Of a stretch of DNA of 6,341 nt, positions 1 to 5,966 are shown piece by piece. Made by a program: the position numbers and the translations under genes. This DNA comes from Methylacidiphilum sp. (GTDB taxonomy: Bacteria; Verrucomicrobiota; Verrucomicrobiia; CAIQCK01): contig DYDC01000166.1 in NCBI GenBank assembly GCA_020718125.1, positions 1 to 6,341 of the forward strand, read 5' to 3'. The notes under the pieces were generated by a model. The model did no database searches and was not told where the DNA came from. It was given only the letters and a program-made list of their open reading frames with translations. How positions within the stretch are numbered: position 1 is the stretch's first letter; every line of letters starts with the position of its first letter.

Positions 1-114
1 GTCCGTCCCTCTGGGACTTGATCGTGGTGCGTGTGTCAAGTTGCGCCCCAGGCGTTCGCGGCTCGATAAAACTTCTTGCCAAGGCTCTGCCATGCGACGT
101 AGCTTTGCGTGGTC

Positions 115-738
115 ATGCGAGCGACATTGATTGGTGTTGCGGTTATTGGCTGCCTGTTGGACATGCAGCCAGTTCAGGCTCAGGGGCAGTGGGGCGCGAC
201 GCCCAGTTCTGCGGGCGGCCTCTACAGGAGCCGGTTTCGTTTCGAGGGAGAGCGGCAGGGGGGGTCGCAGTCCGGCGGCCGCGTGTTCCAGCCAGTGACC
301 CCGGCCAATCCTTCGATGCGGCAGAGCGGTGCCCCGGCGCAAACAGCGGGCACGGCGCCCGCGGTTACGCCTGCCCAACAAGCCGGCTCGACGTTGCCGC
401 CGCCCCATCCTTCGTTGATGCAGATCGTGACTTCGCCGACTCCATCCTACATGGCGGCCCCGCAGGCGCCGGCCACGCCAGCTTCGCCCACTCCGACGCT
501 GATGGGTGTGGTGACCGGAAAGGGTGCTGCTACTGCGCCGACTTCGCCGTATCCGTCGTTCATGCAGGTGGTGACGGGTGGACAGGCTGCGCCCGCAGGA
601 TCGCGCGCGGCCACGCCGGGCAAAGGCGGATCAGGCGCGGCAACGCAGTCGTTCGGATCGTCCACCCCGCCCCGATCTTCGTCTGCCGCACAACCTCAAT
701 CCGCCTCCACCTCCTCAGGAGCGCCTGCGTCGCGCTGA
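115..738 (+). CDS. Exported low-complexity Pro/Ala/Ser/Thr-rich protein with PxPSxMQVVT repeats
   Basis: I do not recognise this gene's family. The ATG at 115 is preferred over an in-frame GTG at 109 because it begins directly with a signal-type sequence (MRATLIGVAVIGCLLD); a stop at 100-102 limits the start. There is no clear Shine-Dalgarno. Numbering from ATG 115, residues 4-16 are hydrophobic. Export could be by signal peptidase I after VQA (about residue 23), or as a lipoprotein at Cys13 (VIGC fits the lipobox, but the leader would be very short). The mature part is disordered in composition and contains a repeated motif: PHPSLMQIVT, PTPSYM, PTPTLMGVVTG and PYPSFMQVVTGG between about bases 403 and 582. 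The repeats use different synonymous codons, which supports this frame and suggests selection on the protein. High G/C at third positions agrees. The larger ORF at 18-821 in another frame has no such features. The function is unknown; a periplasmic or cell-surface role is inferred. Confidence 0.7.
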   Translation: MRATLIGVAVIGCLLDMQPVQAQGQWGATPSSAGGLYRSRFRFEGERQGGSQSGGRVFQPVTPANPSMRQSGAPAQTAGTAPAVTPAQQAGSTLPPPHPSLMQIVTSPTPSYMAAPQAPATPASPTPTLMGVVTGKGAATAPTSPYPSFMQVVTGGQAAPAGSRAATPGKGGSGAATQSFGSSTPPRSSSAAQPQSASTSSGAPASR

Positions 739-882
739 TTGCGCGTCGTCTGGTCCGGGTTCTTGGTTTGATTTCAGGTCTTTTCGCGCGCTATTCGAAT
801 GGGGTTTTTGCGTTGTCTTGACGGCTGTTGGAGCTAAACTGCCGCTGTTTGCAGAACGGCTCGTGGTTGATCCAAGACCATG

Positions 883-1234
883 AGTTGATGGAAGGAGCCG
901 ACCGATGAAAACATTGAGACCCGCGGCGTGGCTGGCGTCGCTGATGCTCTTCCGGGCCGTCGGCACGCCGGTAGTGAAGGGAGGGTGAGGTGTGGACCCG
1001 AACGTGGCGGACCGTGTGTCCAGCCCGTATTCGGGAACGGTGGCCAGTTTGGCCGCCAACAAGCTGAGTGTCCGGGCCGGGAAGACGAAAAGCAGACTGT
1101 CGGCAGTCCCGACCCGGCGAAGCATCTCCTTCACCATTCCGGAGTCCGTGACGATCACACGCAATGGCCTGCACCAGTTCGACGATCTGAAAATCATCAT
1201 CGATCATGAGGACTTTGATCGTGTTTTCTGGCAT
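883..1234 (-). pseudogene. Decayed response-regulator receiver domain (frameshifted)
   Basis: Reading the minus strand from ATG 1234 gives MPENTIKVLMIDDDFQIVEL followed by VQAI. This is a typical receiver beta1 with its acidic pocket (DDD), then helix 1. Near 1160 the similarity moves to another frame, which supplies RVIVTDSGMVKEMLRRV (beta2/helix2), ADSLLFVFP (beta3), LAAKLATVPEYG (helix3) and finally HAAGLNVFIGRLLPST, the usual AG-x-x-x-F-I-x-K-P-L element before helix 5. The order and total span (about 117 codons) match a stand-alone CheY-like receiver. The phospho-acceptor Asp appears as Val (codon GTC at 1086-1084), the beta5 Lys is Arg, and the conserved Pro after it is lost. A frameshift, missing key residues and no Shine-Dalgarno together indicate a dead gene. 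No output domain is visible. A frameshift from sequencing error would not restore the active site. The call rests on motif recognition only. Confidence 0.55.
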
Positions 1235-1243
1235 GAGCGATAG
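905..1243 (+). other. Competing plus-strand reading: signal-like ORF broken by an in-frame TGA
   Basis: A good Shine-Dalgarno (GGAAGGAG, 7-base spacer) precedes ATG 905, which opens a 27-codon ORF, MKTLRPAAWLASLMLFRAV and on, that looks like a signal peptide and ends at TGA 986-988. The same frame continues with GTG 992 (its own GGAGG upstream) to a stop at 1241-1243, giving 83 residues with no recognisable domain. Third codon positions here lie exactly opposite the third positions of the minus-strand receiver frame, so one reading is expected to be a shadow of the other. Because the minus strand shows several receiver elements in correct order, I favour this as the shadow, but the Shine-Dalgarno plus hydrophobic start is notable. 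Confidence 0.2.
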
Positions 1244-1563
1244 TTCGCTTGGCCCAGTGTGACTGCCCGGCGCCACTACCAGAAGCACCCGGCAGATGCA
1301 CCTGTTTCTTGCGCGCTATCCACACGCCAAACATGGGGGACAATGCCGTGGCTCTCATCCACGGCGCTCAGTCCGCAGCAATCATCGCGCCCGTGCGAGG
1401 CCTTTGGAGGGGGTCGGCTGCTTGAGATCCACGTCGAGGGTGGCGCTGCTCGCGCCGGCGTCGGCGCCTGAGGATATACAGGCGCGCGGCGCGGAAGGTT
1501 ACGCTTGGCCGCGTCAGTTTTGGCGTTTGACGCTGGCGGTGAACCGGGTAGCTTCTTCGCGCC
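1235..1563. other. Gene-free stretch upstream of rtcB
   Basis: No reading frame here gives a recognisable protein, and no tRNA-like fold was seen. It contains a perfect 7-base hairpin (GCCGTGG at 1345-1351, CCACGGC at 1359-1365, 7-base loop) and a 6-base GC-rich hairpin (GCGCCG at 1452-1457, CGGCGC at 1462-1467). Neither is followed by a T-run, so neither is a convincing terminator. A weak promoter candidate lies at its right end. Confidence 0.5.
1527..1554 (+). promoter_or_regulatory. Weak sigma-70-type promoter candidate before rtcB
   Basis: TTGACG at 1527-1532 matches five of six -35 bases. After a 16-base spacer, TAGCTT at 1549-1554 matches only three of six -10 bases. Transcription would begin about 1561, almost at the GTG start of rtcB at 1564, so the message would be nearly leaderless. 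That would fit the absence of a Shine-Dalgarno there. It is a weak match and could be chance. Confidence 0.22.
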
Positions 1564-3009
1564 GTGGAGCCGCTCGTCAAAATCACCGATTATCTCTGGG
1601 AACTGCCGCAGACCGCCAAGCCCGGGATGCGCGTGCCGGGGCGCATCTATGCCAGCGAGCCGATGCTGAAGCACATCGTCGGCGACAATGCGCTCGACCA
1701 GGTCGCCAATGTCGCCTGCCTGCCGGGCATCCAGAAGTATTCGCTGGCGATGCCGGACATCCATTGGGGTTACGGCTTTCCCATCGGCGGCGTCGCGGCG
1801 ACCGCCCCGAACGAAGGCGGCGTCATCTCGCCCGGCGGCGTCGGCTACGACATCAACTGCGGTGTGCGCCTGATGCGAACCAACCTGACGCGCGACGATG
1901 TCCGTCCGCGCATCCGCGAACTGGTGGCGCAACTTTTCCGCGACGTGCCGTGCGGGCTTGGCAGCAAGAGCGACCTGAAGCTCACACACGGCGACGAACG
2001 GCAGGTCATCACCAAGGGCGCGCGCTGGGCTGTGGAGCACGGTTTCGGCGAAGCGGACGACCTCGACCACATCGAGGAGCGCGGCTGCATGGGCGACGCG
2101 GAGGCGTCGAACATCACCGAGCGCGCGCTGGAGCGCGGCTCCGGCCAACTCGGCAGCCTCGGCAGCGGCAATCATTTCTGCGAGGTGCAGGTCGTGGTCG
2201 AGGTCTTTGACGAGCACGCGGCGAACGTGATGGGTCTGTTTGCGGGCGGCGTCACGGCGATGATCCACTGCGGCTCGCGCGGGTTCGGCTATCAGGTCTG
2301 CGATGATTACCTGCGGGTGCTGGCGACCGCGCCGGGCAAATACGGCATCCATCTGCCCGACCGCCAGCTCGTGAGCGCGCCCGTGACTTCTCCGGAGGGT
2401 GAGGAGTATCTGGCGAGCATGCGCTGCGCGGCGAACTATGCGTTCGCGAACCGCCAGGTGCTCGCCGCAAAGGTCGAGGGAGCGTTCCTGCACGCGTTGC
2501 GCATCTCGCCAAACGAACTTGGCATGAGTCTGGTGTATGACGTGCCGCACAACATCGCGAAGTCCGAGGAGCACGCCATCAACGGCCAGCGCAAAACGGT
2601 GTGCGTTCACCGCAAGGGCGCGACGCGGGCGTTCCCGCCGGGCCACCCGCTGGTGCCGGCCCGCTATCGCCAAATCGGTCAACCTGTGCTTGTGCCGGGC
2701 GACATGGGGAGGTATTCATTTGTGCTCGTGGGACAACAGGAGGCCATGAACCAGACCTTCGGGACCGTCTGCCACGGCGCGGGGCGCATGATGAGCCGCA
2801 GCCGCGCCAAGCGCGAGATCCGTTTCGAGGACCTCAAGCGCGACATGGAGCGCCGCGGCATCACGATGATGGCGCAGGGCCGCGGCACGGCGGTCGAGGA
2901 AGCGCCGATGGCCTACAAGGATGTCGAGGACGTGGTGAACGTGGTTCACGGCGCGGGCCTCGCGCGGAAAGTCTGCCGGCTGCGCCCGATCGGCGTGGTG
3001 AAAGGTTGA
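1564..3009 (+). CDS. rtcB: RNA-splicing ligase RtcB (3'-phosphate/5'-OH RNA ligase)
   Basis: RtcB joins RNA 2',3'-cyclic phosphate or 3'-phosphate ends to 5'-hydroxyl ends in a GTP- and Mn-dependent reaction through a GMP-histidine intermediate; it serves tRNA splicing in archaea and RNA repair in bacteria. The 481-residue protein is full length for this type. Visible metal and active-site signatures are GGVGYDINCG (Asp96, Cys99), GSGNHF (Asn203, His204), IHCGSRG (His235), VPHNIAKSEEH (His329) and CHGAGR (His404, the expected guanylation site). These line up almost number for number with the Pyrococcus enzyme (Cys98, His203, His234, His329, His404). The GTG at 1564 is the only start after an in-frame TAG at 1549-1551 that keeps the usual VKITDYLWE opening; no Shine-Dalgarno is seen. 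No archease gene, the common partner, lies next to it. The sigma gene follows after 7 bases, suggesting co-transcription. All key residues are present, so it should be active. Confidence 0.97.
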   Translation: MEPLVKITDYLWELPQTAKPGMRVPGRIYASEPMLKHIVGDNALDQVANVACLPGIQKYSLAMPDIHWGYGFPIGGVAATAPNEGGVISPGGVGYDINCGVRLMRTNLTRDDVRPRIRELVAQLFRDVPCGLGSKSDLKLTHGDERQVITKGARWAVEHGFGEADDLDHIEERGCMGDAEASNITERALERGSGQLGSLGSGNHFCEVQVVVEVFDEHAANVMGLFAGGVTAMIHCGSRGFGYQVCDDYLRVLATAPGKYGIHLPDRQLVSAPVTSPEGEEYLASMRCAANYAFANRQVLAAKVEGAFLHALRISPNELGMSLVYDVPHNIAKSEEHAINGQRKTVCVHRKGATRAFPPGHPLVPARYRQIGQPVLVPGDMGRYSFVLVGQQEAMNQTFGTVCHGAGRMMSRSRAKREIRFEDLKRDMERRGITMMAQGRGTAVEEAPMAYKDVEDVVNVVHGAGLARKVCRLRPIGVVKG

Positions 3010-3016
3010 ACCCGCG

Positions 3017-3673
3017 ATGAGCGACCCCGCCAACAAGCCCGCCGCCGCCGCGTTGAATGTTTCCACGGAGCCGCCGTCCATATCGGCGGGTTGGCCGGAG
3101 CCTGACGCGGTCAGCGACGTCGAACTGGTGTCGCGAAGCCAGCAGGGCGACACTGCGGCCTTCGAGGAGTTGGTGAGCCGCTATCGCGGGAAAGTTTACG
3201 GGCTGGTTTACGGTATGGCCCGCAACGATCAGGATGCCCGGGATCTTTGCCAGGAAACATTCATCCGCGCGTGGCAATCGCTCGGACGGTTTTGCGGACG
3301 GTCGTCGTTCTACACGTGGCTGTATCGCATCGCGACGAACCTGACGATTGACAAGGTCCGAAGAAAGCAGCGCTCGCCGTTCGTGGAATTAGATGCGCGC
3401 ACGCAGTCGGATTCCGACGAGCCGCGCGTGCCGGAGGCGGTGACAACGAACCGGCCTTCCGACGACGCGCAACGGACCGATATCCGCGTGGCGATTGATA
3501 ACGCGATGGAGAAGCTGACGCCGGAGCACCGGGCCGTCGTGCTGCTGAAGGATTTTGAAGGTCTCGAATACAAAGAGATCGCGAAGATCGTCGGCTGCTC
3601 GCCGGGCACGGTGATGTCGCGGTTGTTTTACGCGCGGCGGCGCCTCCAACGGTTGTTGAAAGGTTTGTTATGA
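3017..3673 (+). CDS. ECF-type RNA polymerase sigma factor
   Basis: This 218-residue protein has the two-domain layout of extracytoplasmic-function sigma factors, which direct RNA polymerase to stress-specific promoters. Region 2 covers about residues 33-118 (DVELVSRSQQGDTAAFEELV, then DARDLCQETFIRAW and FYTWLYRIATNLTIDKVRRK, the -10 binding and melting part). A variable acidic linker covers about 119-155. Region 4 covers about 160-215, with the -35 helix-turn-helix YKEIAKIVGCSPGTVMSRLF at about 185-204. The N-terminal ~30 residues are an extra Ala/Pro-rich stretch. ATG 3017 lies 7 bases after the rtcB stop without a strong Shine-Dalgarno, so translational coupling is likely. Its stop overlaps the anti-sigma start (ATGA), the normal arrangement for a sigma/anti-sigma pair. 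It probably activates its own operon, although I could not identify its promoter motif. The length is slightly above the usual 170-200 because of the N-terminal extension. Confidence 0.95.
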   Translation: MSDPANKPAAAALNVSTEPPSISAGWPEPDAVSDVELVSRSQQGDTAAFEELVSRYRGKVYGLVYGMARNDQDARDLCQETFIRAWQSLGRFCGRSSFYTWLYRIATNLTIDKVRRKQRSPFVELDARTQSDSDEPRVPEAVTTNRPSDDAQRTDIRVAIDNAMEKLTPEHRAVVLLKDFEGLEYKEIAKIVGCSPGTVMSRLFYARRRLQRLLKGLL

Positions 3674-4278
3674 GCTGTGGGTTCTTCGAACGATGGTTGA
3701 TGGCCAGCGCCGACGGCGAACTGGCCGGCTGGCGGGCCGCGTGGCTGCGGTCGCATCTGGCCGGCTGTCCGAAGTGCGCGCAAGGTCTGGCCGAACTGCG
3801 CCGGCTGCGCGAGGTCATCGCCAGCCGCAAGCGGGATTACGCCGCTGCTGGCCAGAACGACCCGTTTTTCTCGCAACGGCTGCGTGCTGCGATGCGGTAT
3901 TCGCCAGAGACAGCGCCGGACGGGGATGTGGTGATGGCCTACAGCACGCGGACGTATGCGGGCAAGAGGGCGTCCGGCAGACCCGCCGGGGCGACACTGT
4001 TTGGGAGGTCTTCGGTCCGGCGGCTCGCGTTTGCTTCCGCGGCCGTTGCAGTGGTGGTGATTGCGTTGACAGGCTTGCTGTCGCCGATCGGGCGGGAGTT
4101 GCCGCTGCTGGCGCCGCCGGGCGCGAGCGGTGTGAGCTTTTCAGACACGAAGGCCGCATCGGACACCTCGGCCGACCCGGTGAAGTTCGACAAGCCGGAC
4201 GTGGACATCCATGTGCTTTGGGTCAGCGGCCTGCCCTATCTGGAGAAGGAGAACCCGCCCGGTGGATCGGGCAGTTGA
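3670..4278 (+). CDS. Membrane-anchored zinc-binding (ZAS-type) anti-sigma factor
   Basis: The start overlaps the sigma stop by four bases (ATGA), indicating coupled translation and that this protein holds the upstream sigma factor inactive. The N-terminus carries the zinc anti-sigma signature HLAGCPKC (His29-x3-Cys33-x2-Cys36), with Cys3 placed as the likely fourth ligand. A helical, charged segment follows (residues 40-75). A single membrane span, LAFASAAVAVVVIALTGLLS (about 119-138), is preceded by an Arg-rich stretch, giving an inside N-terminus. The outer tail of ~60 residues ends with DVDIHVLWVSGLPYLEKE. The expected mechanism is release of the sigma factor when an envelope signal leads to conformational change, zinc loss or proteolysis; which of these applies cannot be told from sequence. 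The family is very diverse, so function is assigned from the ZAS motif, the topology and the neighbour. Confidence 0.88.
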   Translation: MSCGFFERWLMASADGELAGWRAAWLRSHLAGCPKCAQGLAELRRLREVIASRKRDYAAAGQNDPFFSQRLRAAMRYSPETAPDGDVVMAYSTRTYAGKRASGRPAGATLFGRSSVRRLAFASAAVAVVVIALTGLLSPIGRELPLLAPPGASGVSFSDTKAASDTSADPVKFDKPDVDIHVLWVSGLPYLEKENPPGGSGS

Positions 4279-4308
4279 CGCTGCGCGACGCCGACGAAAG
4301 AACGTGTG

Positions 4309-4731
4309 ATGAGAAAACTGTTCGTGTTGATGTTGCTGGGCCTGTGGCCCGCTTTCGCGGATGCCGCGCAGGTTTCTGTCCGGCTTATCCATGCGACTGT
4401 TGCCGGCCAGGCCAAGCCCGAAACCGAACTGACCGCCGACACGCCGCGGCTTCAAAAGGCGTTTGGCTACAGCGACTACAGGATCCTCTCGCGTCAAAAC
4501 GTTGCGATGGGCGAAGGCGAGATCAGGCAGTTCGAGTTGCTCCAGAAGTTTGCGCTCCGGCTCAAGCTGTTGCGGGCGTCTGGCGCGGGTTACCTGATGC
4601 GTTGCGAAATGCTCCACGGCGACAAGAGCCTGATGGAGACCACTGTCACCATCACCAGCGGCAGTTCTTACTTCATCACGGGGCCGGAGTATGATAAGGG
4701 CCAGTTGCTGATCTCCGTGGCGGTGAAGTAG
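4309..4731 (+). CDS. Small secreted protein of unknown function, linked to the sigma/anti-sigma pair
   Basis: ATG 4309 is chosen over an in-frame GTG at 4306 because it gives a standard leader: MRKLFVLMLLGLWPAFADA, with signal peptidase I cleavage predicted after Ala19. A weak GAAAG lies about 9 bases upstream. The mature part (about 120 residues) has alternating hydrophobic and polar residues suggestive of beta strands and a single Cys (about 99). Recognisable phrases are PRLQKAFGYSDYRILSR, METTVTITSGSSYFITGP and a terminal GQLLISVAVK. I recall a similar layout (PRL..F.Y..YR..., ...TT.T...G....GGP, ...L.V) in small exported proteins of Verrucomicrobia and relatives, but no function is established. 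It starts 30 bases after the anti-sigma stop, in the same direction. A role in sensing or regulating through the anti-sigma outer tail, or as an envelope target of the sigma factor, is inference. Confidence 0.8.
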   Translation: MRKLFVLMLLGLWPAFADAAQVSVRLIHATVAGQAKPETELTADTPRLQKAFGYSDYRILSRQNVAMGEGEIRQFELLQKFALRLKLLRASGAGYLMRCEMLHGDKSLMETTVTITSGSSYFITGPEYDKGQLLISVAVK

Positions 4732-4736
4732 CCCCG

Positions 4737-4760
4737 CGGTGCAGCAACAACATCGCACCG
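4737..4760 (+). promoter_or_regulatory. Small hairpin next to the YqeY ribosome binding site
   Basis: CGGTGC (4737-4742) and GCACCG (4755-4760) form a perfect six-base stem with a 12-base loop, six bases after the stop of the secreted-protein gene. Its 3' arm ends at the first G of the Shine-Dalgarno GAGGA (4760-4764) of the next gene. There is no T-run, so it is not an intrinsic terminator. It might slightly protect the upstream message end or affect translation of the next gene, but a six-base stem can be chance in GC-rich DNA. Confidence 0.25.
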
Positions 4761-4769
4761 AGGATTTCC

Positions 4770-5213
4770 ATGCTCTTCGACAAACTTCAGGCCGACCTCA
4801 AACAGGCCATGCTGGCCAAGGACGCCGCGCGCACCGGCACGCTGCGGCTCCTCATCTCCGCCGCCAAGTATCTCGCCATCGAGAAGAAGCTCACGGAGTT
4901 GAAGGATGCTGACGTGACTGACGTGCTGCGCCGTCAGGCCAAACAGCGCCGAGATTCCATCGAGAGCTTCGAGAAGGGCAACCGCCACGATCTCGCTGAC
5001 AAGGAGCGTGCCGAACTGGCCATCATCGAGACCTACCTCCCCAAGCAACTCTCCACCGACGAACTGACGGCGCTTGTCAAAGCCGCCATCGCCGAGACCG
5101 GCGCGACCTCCAAGGCGCAGACCGGCCAGGTCATGAAAGCCGTCATGGCAAATGTGGCGGGCCGCGCGGACGGCAAGGAAGTCAACCGGATCGTTTCCAG
5201 CTTGTTGGGCTGA
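4770..5213 (+). CDS. YqeY/GatB-like domain protein
   Basis: This 147-residue protein has the full length of the YqeY family, a helical domain also found as the C-terminal tRNA-binding tail of GatB and in glutaminyl-tRNA synthetases. Free-standing members are thought to relate to tRNA-dependent amidation or aminoacylation, but their precise role is unproven. Family marks are the N-terminal LQADLKQAMLAKDAARTGTLR with RLLISAAKYLAIEKK (about 7-40), the central FEKGNRHDLADKERAELAII (67-86), ETYLPKQLSTDEL (87-99), and the C-terminal GQVMKAVMANVAGRADGKEV (119-138) ending NRIVSSLLG. ATG 4770 has a good Shine-Dalgarno (GAGGA, five-base spacer). It is 38 bases downstream of the secreted-protein gene and may share its transcript. 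Its chance grouping with rtcB is suggestive because both act on tRNA-related processes. No terminator with a T-run is visible after it. Confidence 0.93.
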   Translation: MLFDKLQADLKQAMLAKDAARTGTLRLLISAAKYLAIEKKLTELKDADVTDVLRRQAKQRRDSIESFEKGNRHDLADKERAELAIIETYLPKQLSTDELTALVKAAIAETGATSKAQTGQVMKAVMANVAGRADGKEVNRIVSSLLG

Positions 5214-5391
5214 GCGATTACCAGTTCGGGGCGGTCTTGTTTCGCACTGAGCCGGCAGTATTTCTTTAACTGGAATGGTCCGCATGGCTCTTGCTATATG
5301 GGTGCGCATACATAATGCGACATAGGCTGCCGGGGGGATATGCTGTCACGGCGGCATGAACCCTGTGTTTGCCCGCGGTAACAAATAGACG

Positions 5392-5697
5392 GTGCAACGG
5401 CTGCTCCAACGGCGCCACCAAGCCACGAACGATAAAGCTCCGCGCGTCGCCCAGCGACTGCACGGCATTGTCCTCAGCCTCAAGGGTCGCACGCCGCCCG
5501 AAATCGCCTGCCTGCTCCACATGCATCGCAGCACGGTTCCCCTGTGGATCGAGCACTGGAATCACCACGGCGAGGAAGGGCTGTGGGAGGGGCAGCGACT
5601 AGGACGGACCGCGCGGCTCGATCGAAAACAGCGGGAAACGCTCGGCGACATTTTGGACGGTGGCCCCGTGGCCTACGGCTTGGAAACCGGCATCTGC
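5392..5697 (+). pseudogene. IS630-type transposase, N-terminal fragment
   Basis: About 100 codons from GTG 5392 read as the DNA-binding N-terminus of an IS630/Tc1-mariner-like transposase: RLHGIVLSLKGRTPPEIACL and HMHRSTVPLWIEHWNHHGEE form a helix-turn-helix, then GLWEGQRLGRTARLDRKQRE and DILDGGPVAYGLETGI, the linker that normally leads into the catalytic DDE domain. After Ile101 (about 5694) similarity stops abruptly and the frame runs into unrelated sequence; an intact transposase is about 330-350 residues, so the entire catalytic part is missing. A TAG at 5386-5388 limits the start, and no Shine-Dalgarno is seen. The first 20 residues do not match well, so the true start may also be lost. 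It cannot encode a working transposase. The upstream 178 bases (5214-5391) hold no gene. Confidence 0.75.
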
Positions 5698-5834
5698 AAG
5701 CCGCCAACTGCCTGCTCACGGCCCGCCGCGCTTACCAGCGGCTCTTGCAGGAAGAAATCCGGGCCTACGCCGCGAGCGAAGACGAAGTGGCCGCAGAAAT
5801 CCGCGAGTTGTTCCATTTTCTGGGCGAGACGTAG
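5698..5834 (+). pseudogene. C-terminal remnant of an ECF-type sigma factor
   Basis: In a frame different from the transposase fragment, about 45 codons up to TAG 5832-5834 read LLTARRAYQRLLQEEIRAYA, then ASEDEVAAEIRELFHFLGET. This matches the end of a group of long ECF-like sigma factors common in Verrucomicrobia and Planctomycetes, whose region 4 recognition helix continues as R-Y-x-x-L-L-x-x-E-I, then a short linker, then E-V-x-x-E-I-R-x-L-F/L-x-x-L. Regions 2 and most of 4 are absent; the junction with the IS630 fragment lies at about 5695-5710. It is distinct from the intact sigma gene at 3017, which lacks this tail. The assignment is from remembered family pattern, not a search. Confidence 0.55.
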
Positions 5835-5858
5835 GAGCCCACGTGAGGAGGCTTAGAA

Positions 5859-5909
5859 ATGGAATCCGAAATCCGGTGGAAGAACGGGCCTCCCCAAAGC
5901 GGCCTGTAG
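5859..5909 (+). other. 16-codon ORF with a strong Shine-Dalgarno, possibly a gene stub
   Basis: GAGGAGG (5845-5851) stands seven bases before ATG 5859, which opens MESEIRWKNGPPQSGL and stops at TAG 5907-5909. It sits 24 bases after the sigma-factor remnant, where such sigma genes often have a co-transcribed neighbour. It may be the surviving start of that neighbour, cut off by the repeat-rich DNA that follows, or chance. Confidence 0.22.
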
Positions 5910-5924
5910 CCGCAACCAAATCGT

Positions 5925-5946
5925 AACGCGGACATCTCTGTCCGCG
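5925..5946. repeat. CGCGGACA palindrome, copy 1
   Basis: CGCGGACA (5927-5934) and TGTCCGCG (5939-5946) are perfect inverted copies around a four-base TCTC loop, preceded by AA. With copy 2 it forms a pair 42 bases apart in the same orientation. I recall similar GCGGACA-N-TGTCCGC palindromes scattered through verrucomicrobial genomes, like REP elements; this is unverified here. Confidence 0.7.
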
Positions 5947-5966
5947 CCGTTGTCAGCCCGAAGAAC

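Noticed and set aside
5..17. Small hairpin GTCCC-TCT-GGGAC at the window start as a terminator
   Set aside because: The stem is only five bases and no T-run follows.
18..821. A 267-codon plus-strand ORF covering the exported protein gene
   Set aside because: It lies in another frame, has Cys/Arg-rich shadow-type composition and no domain, while the 115-738 frame has a signal peptide and a protein-level repeat.
1345..1365. Seven-base hairpin as a transcription terminator
   Set aside because: It is a perfect stem but has no T-run and no gene ends nearby on the plus strand, so it is listed only as a structure.
1276..2682. A 468-codon minus-strand ORF across rtcB
   Set aside because: It is antisense to a fully recognisable rtcB with all active-site motifs; its His/Arg/Ala-rich composition is typical of an antisense shadow in GC-rich DNA.
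3693..4694. A 333-codon plus-strand ORF over the anti-sigma and secreted-protein genes
   Set aside because: It is a frame-shifted shadow; the anti-sigma motif, membrane span and signal peptide lie in the other frames.
4668..5309. A 213-codon minus-strand ORF over yqeY
   Set aside because: It is antisense to an intact YqeY-family gene and shows no domain of its own.
5291..5319. Promoter or inverted repeat around TTGCTA...CATAAT and CGCAT-ACATA-ATGCG
   Set aside because: The -35/-10 spacing is too short (14 bases), the stem is only five bases, and it does not clearly form an IS630 terminal repeat.
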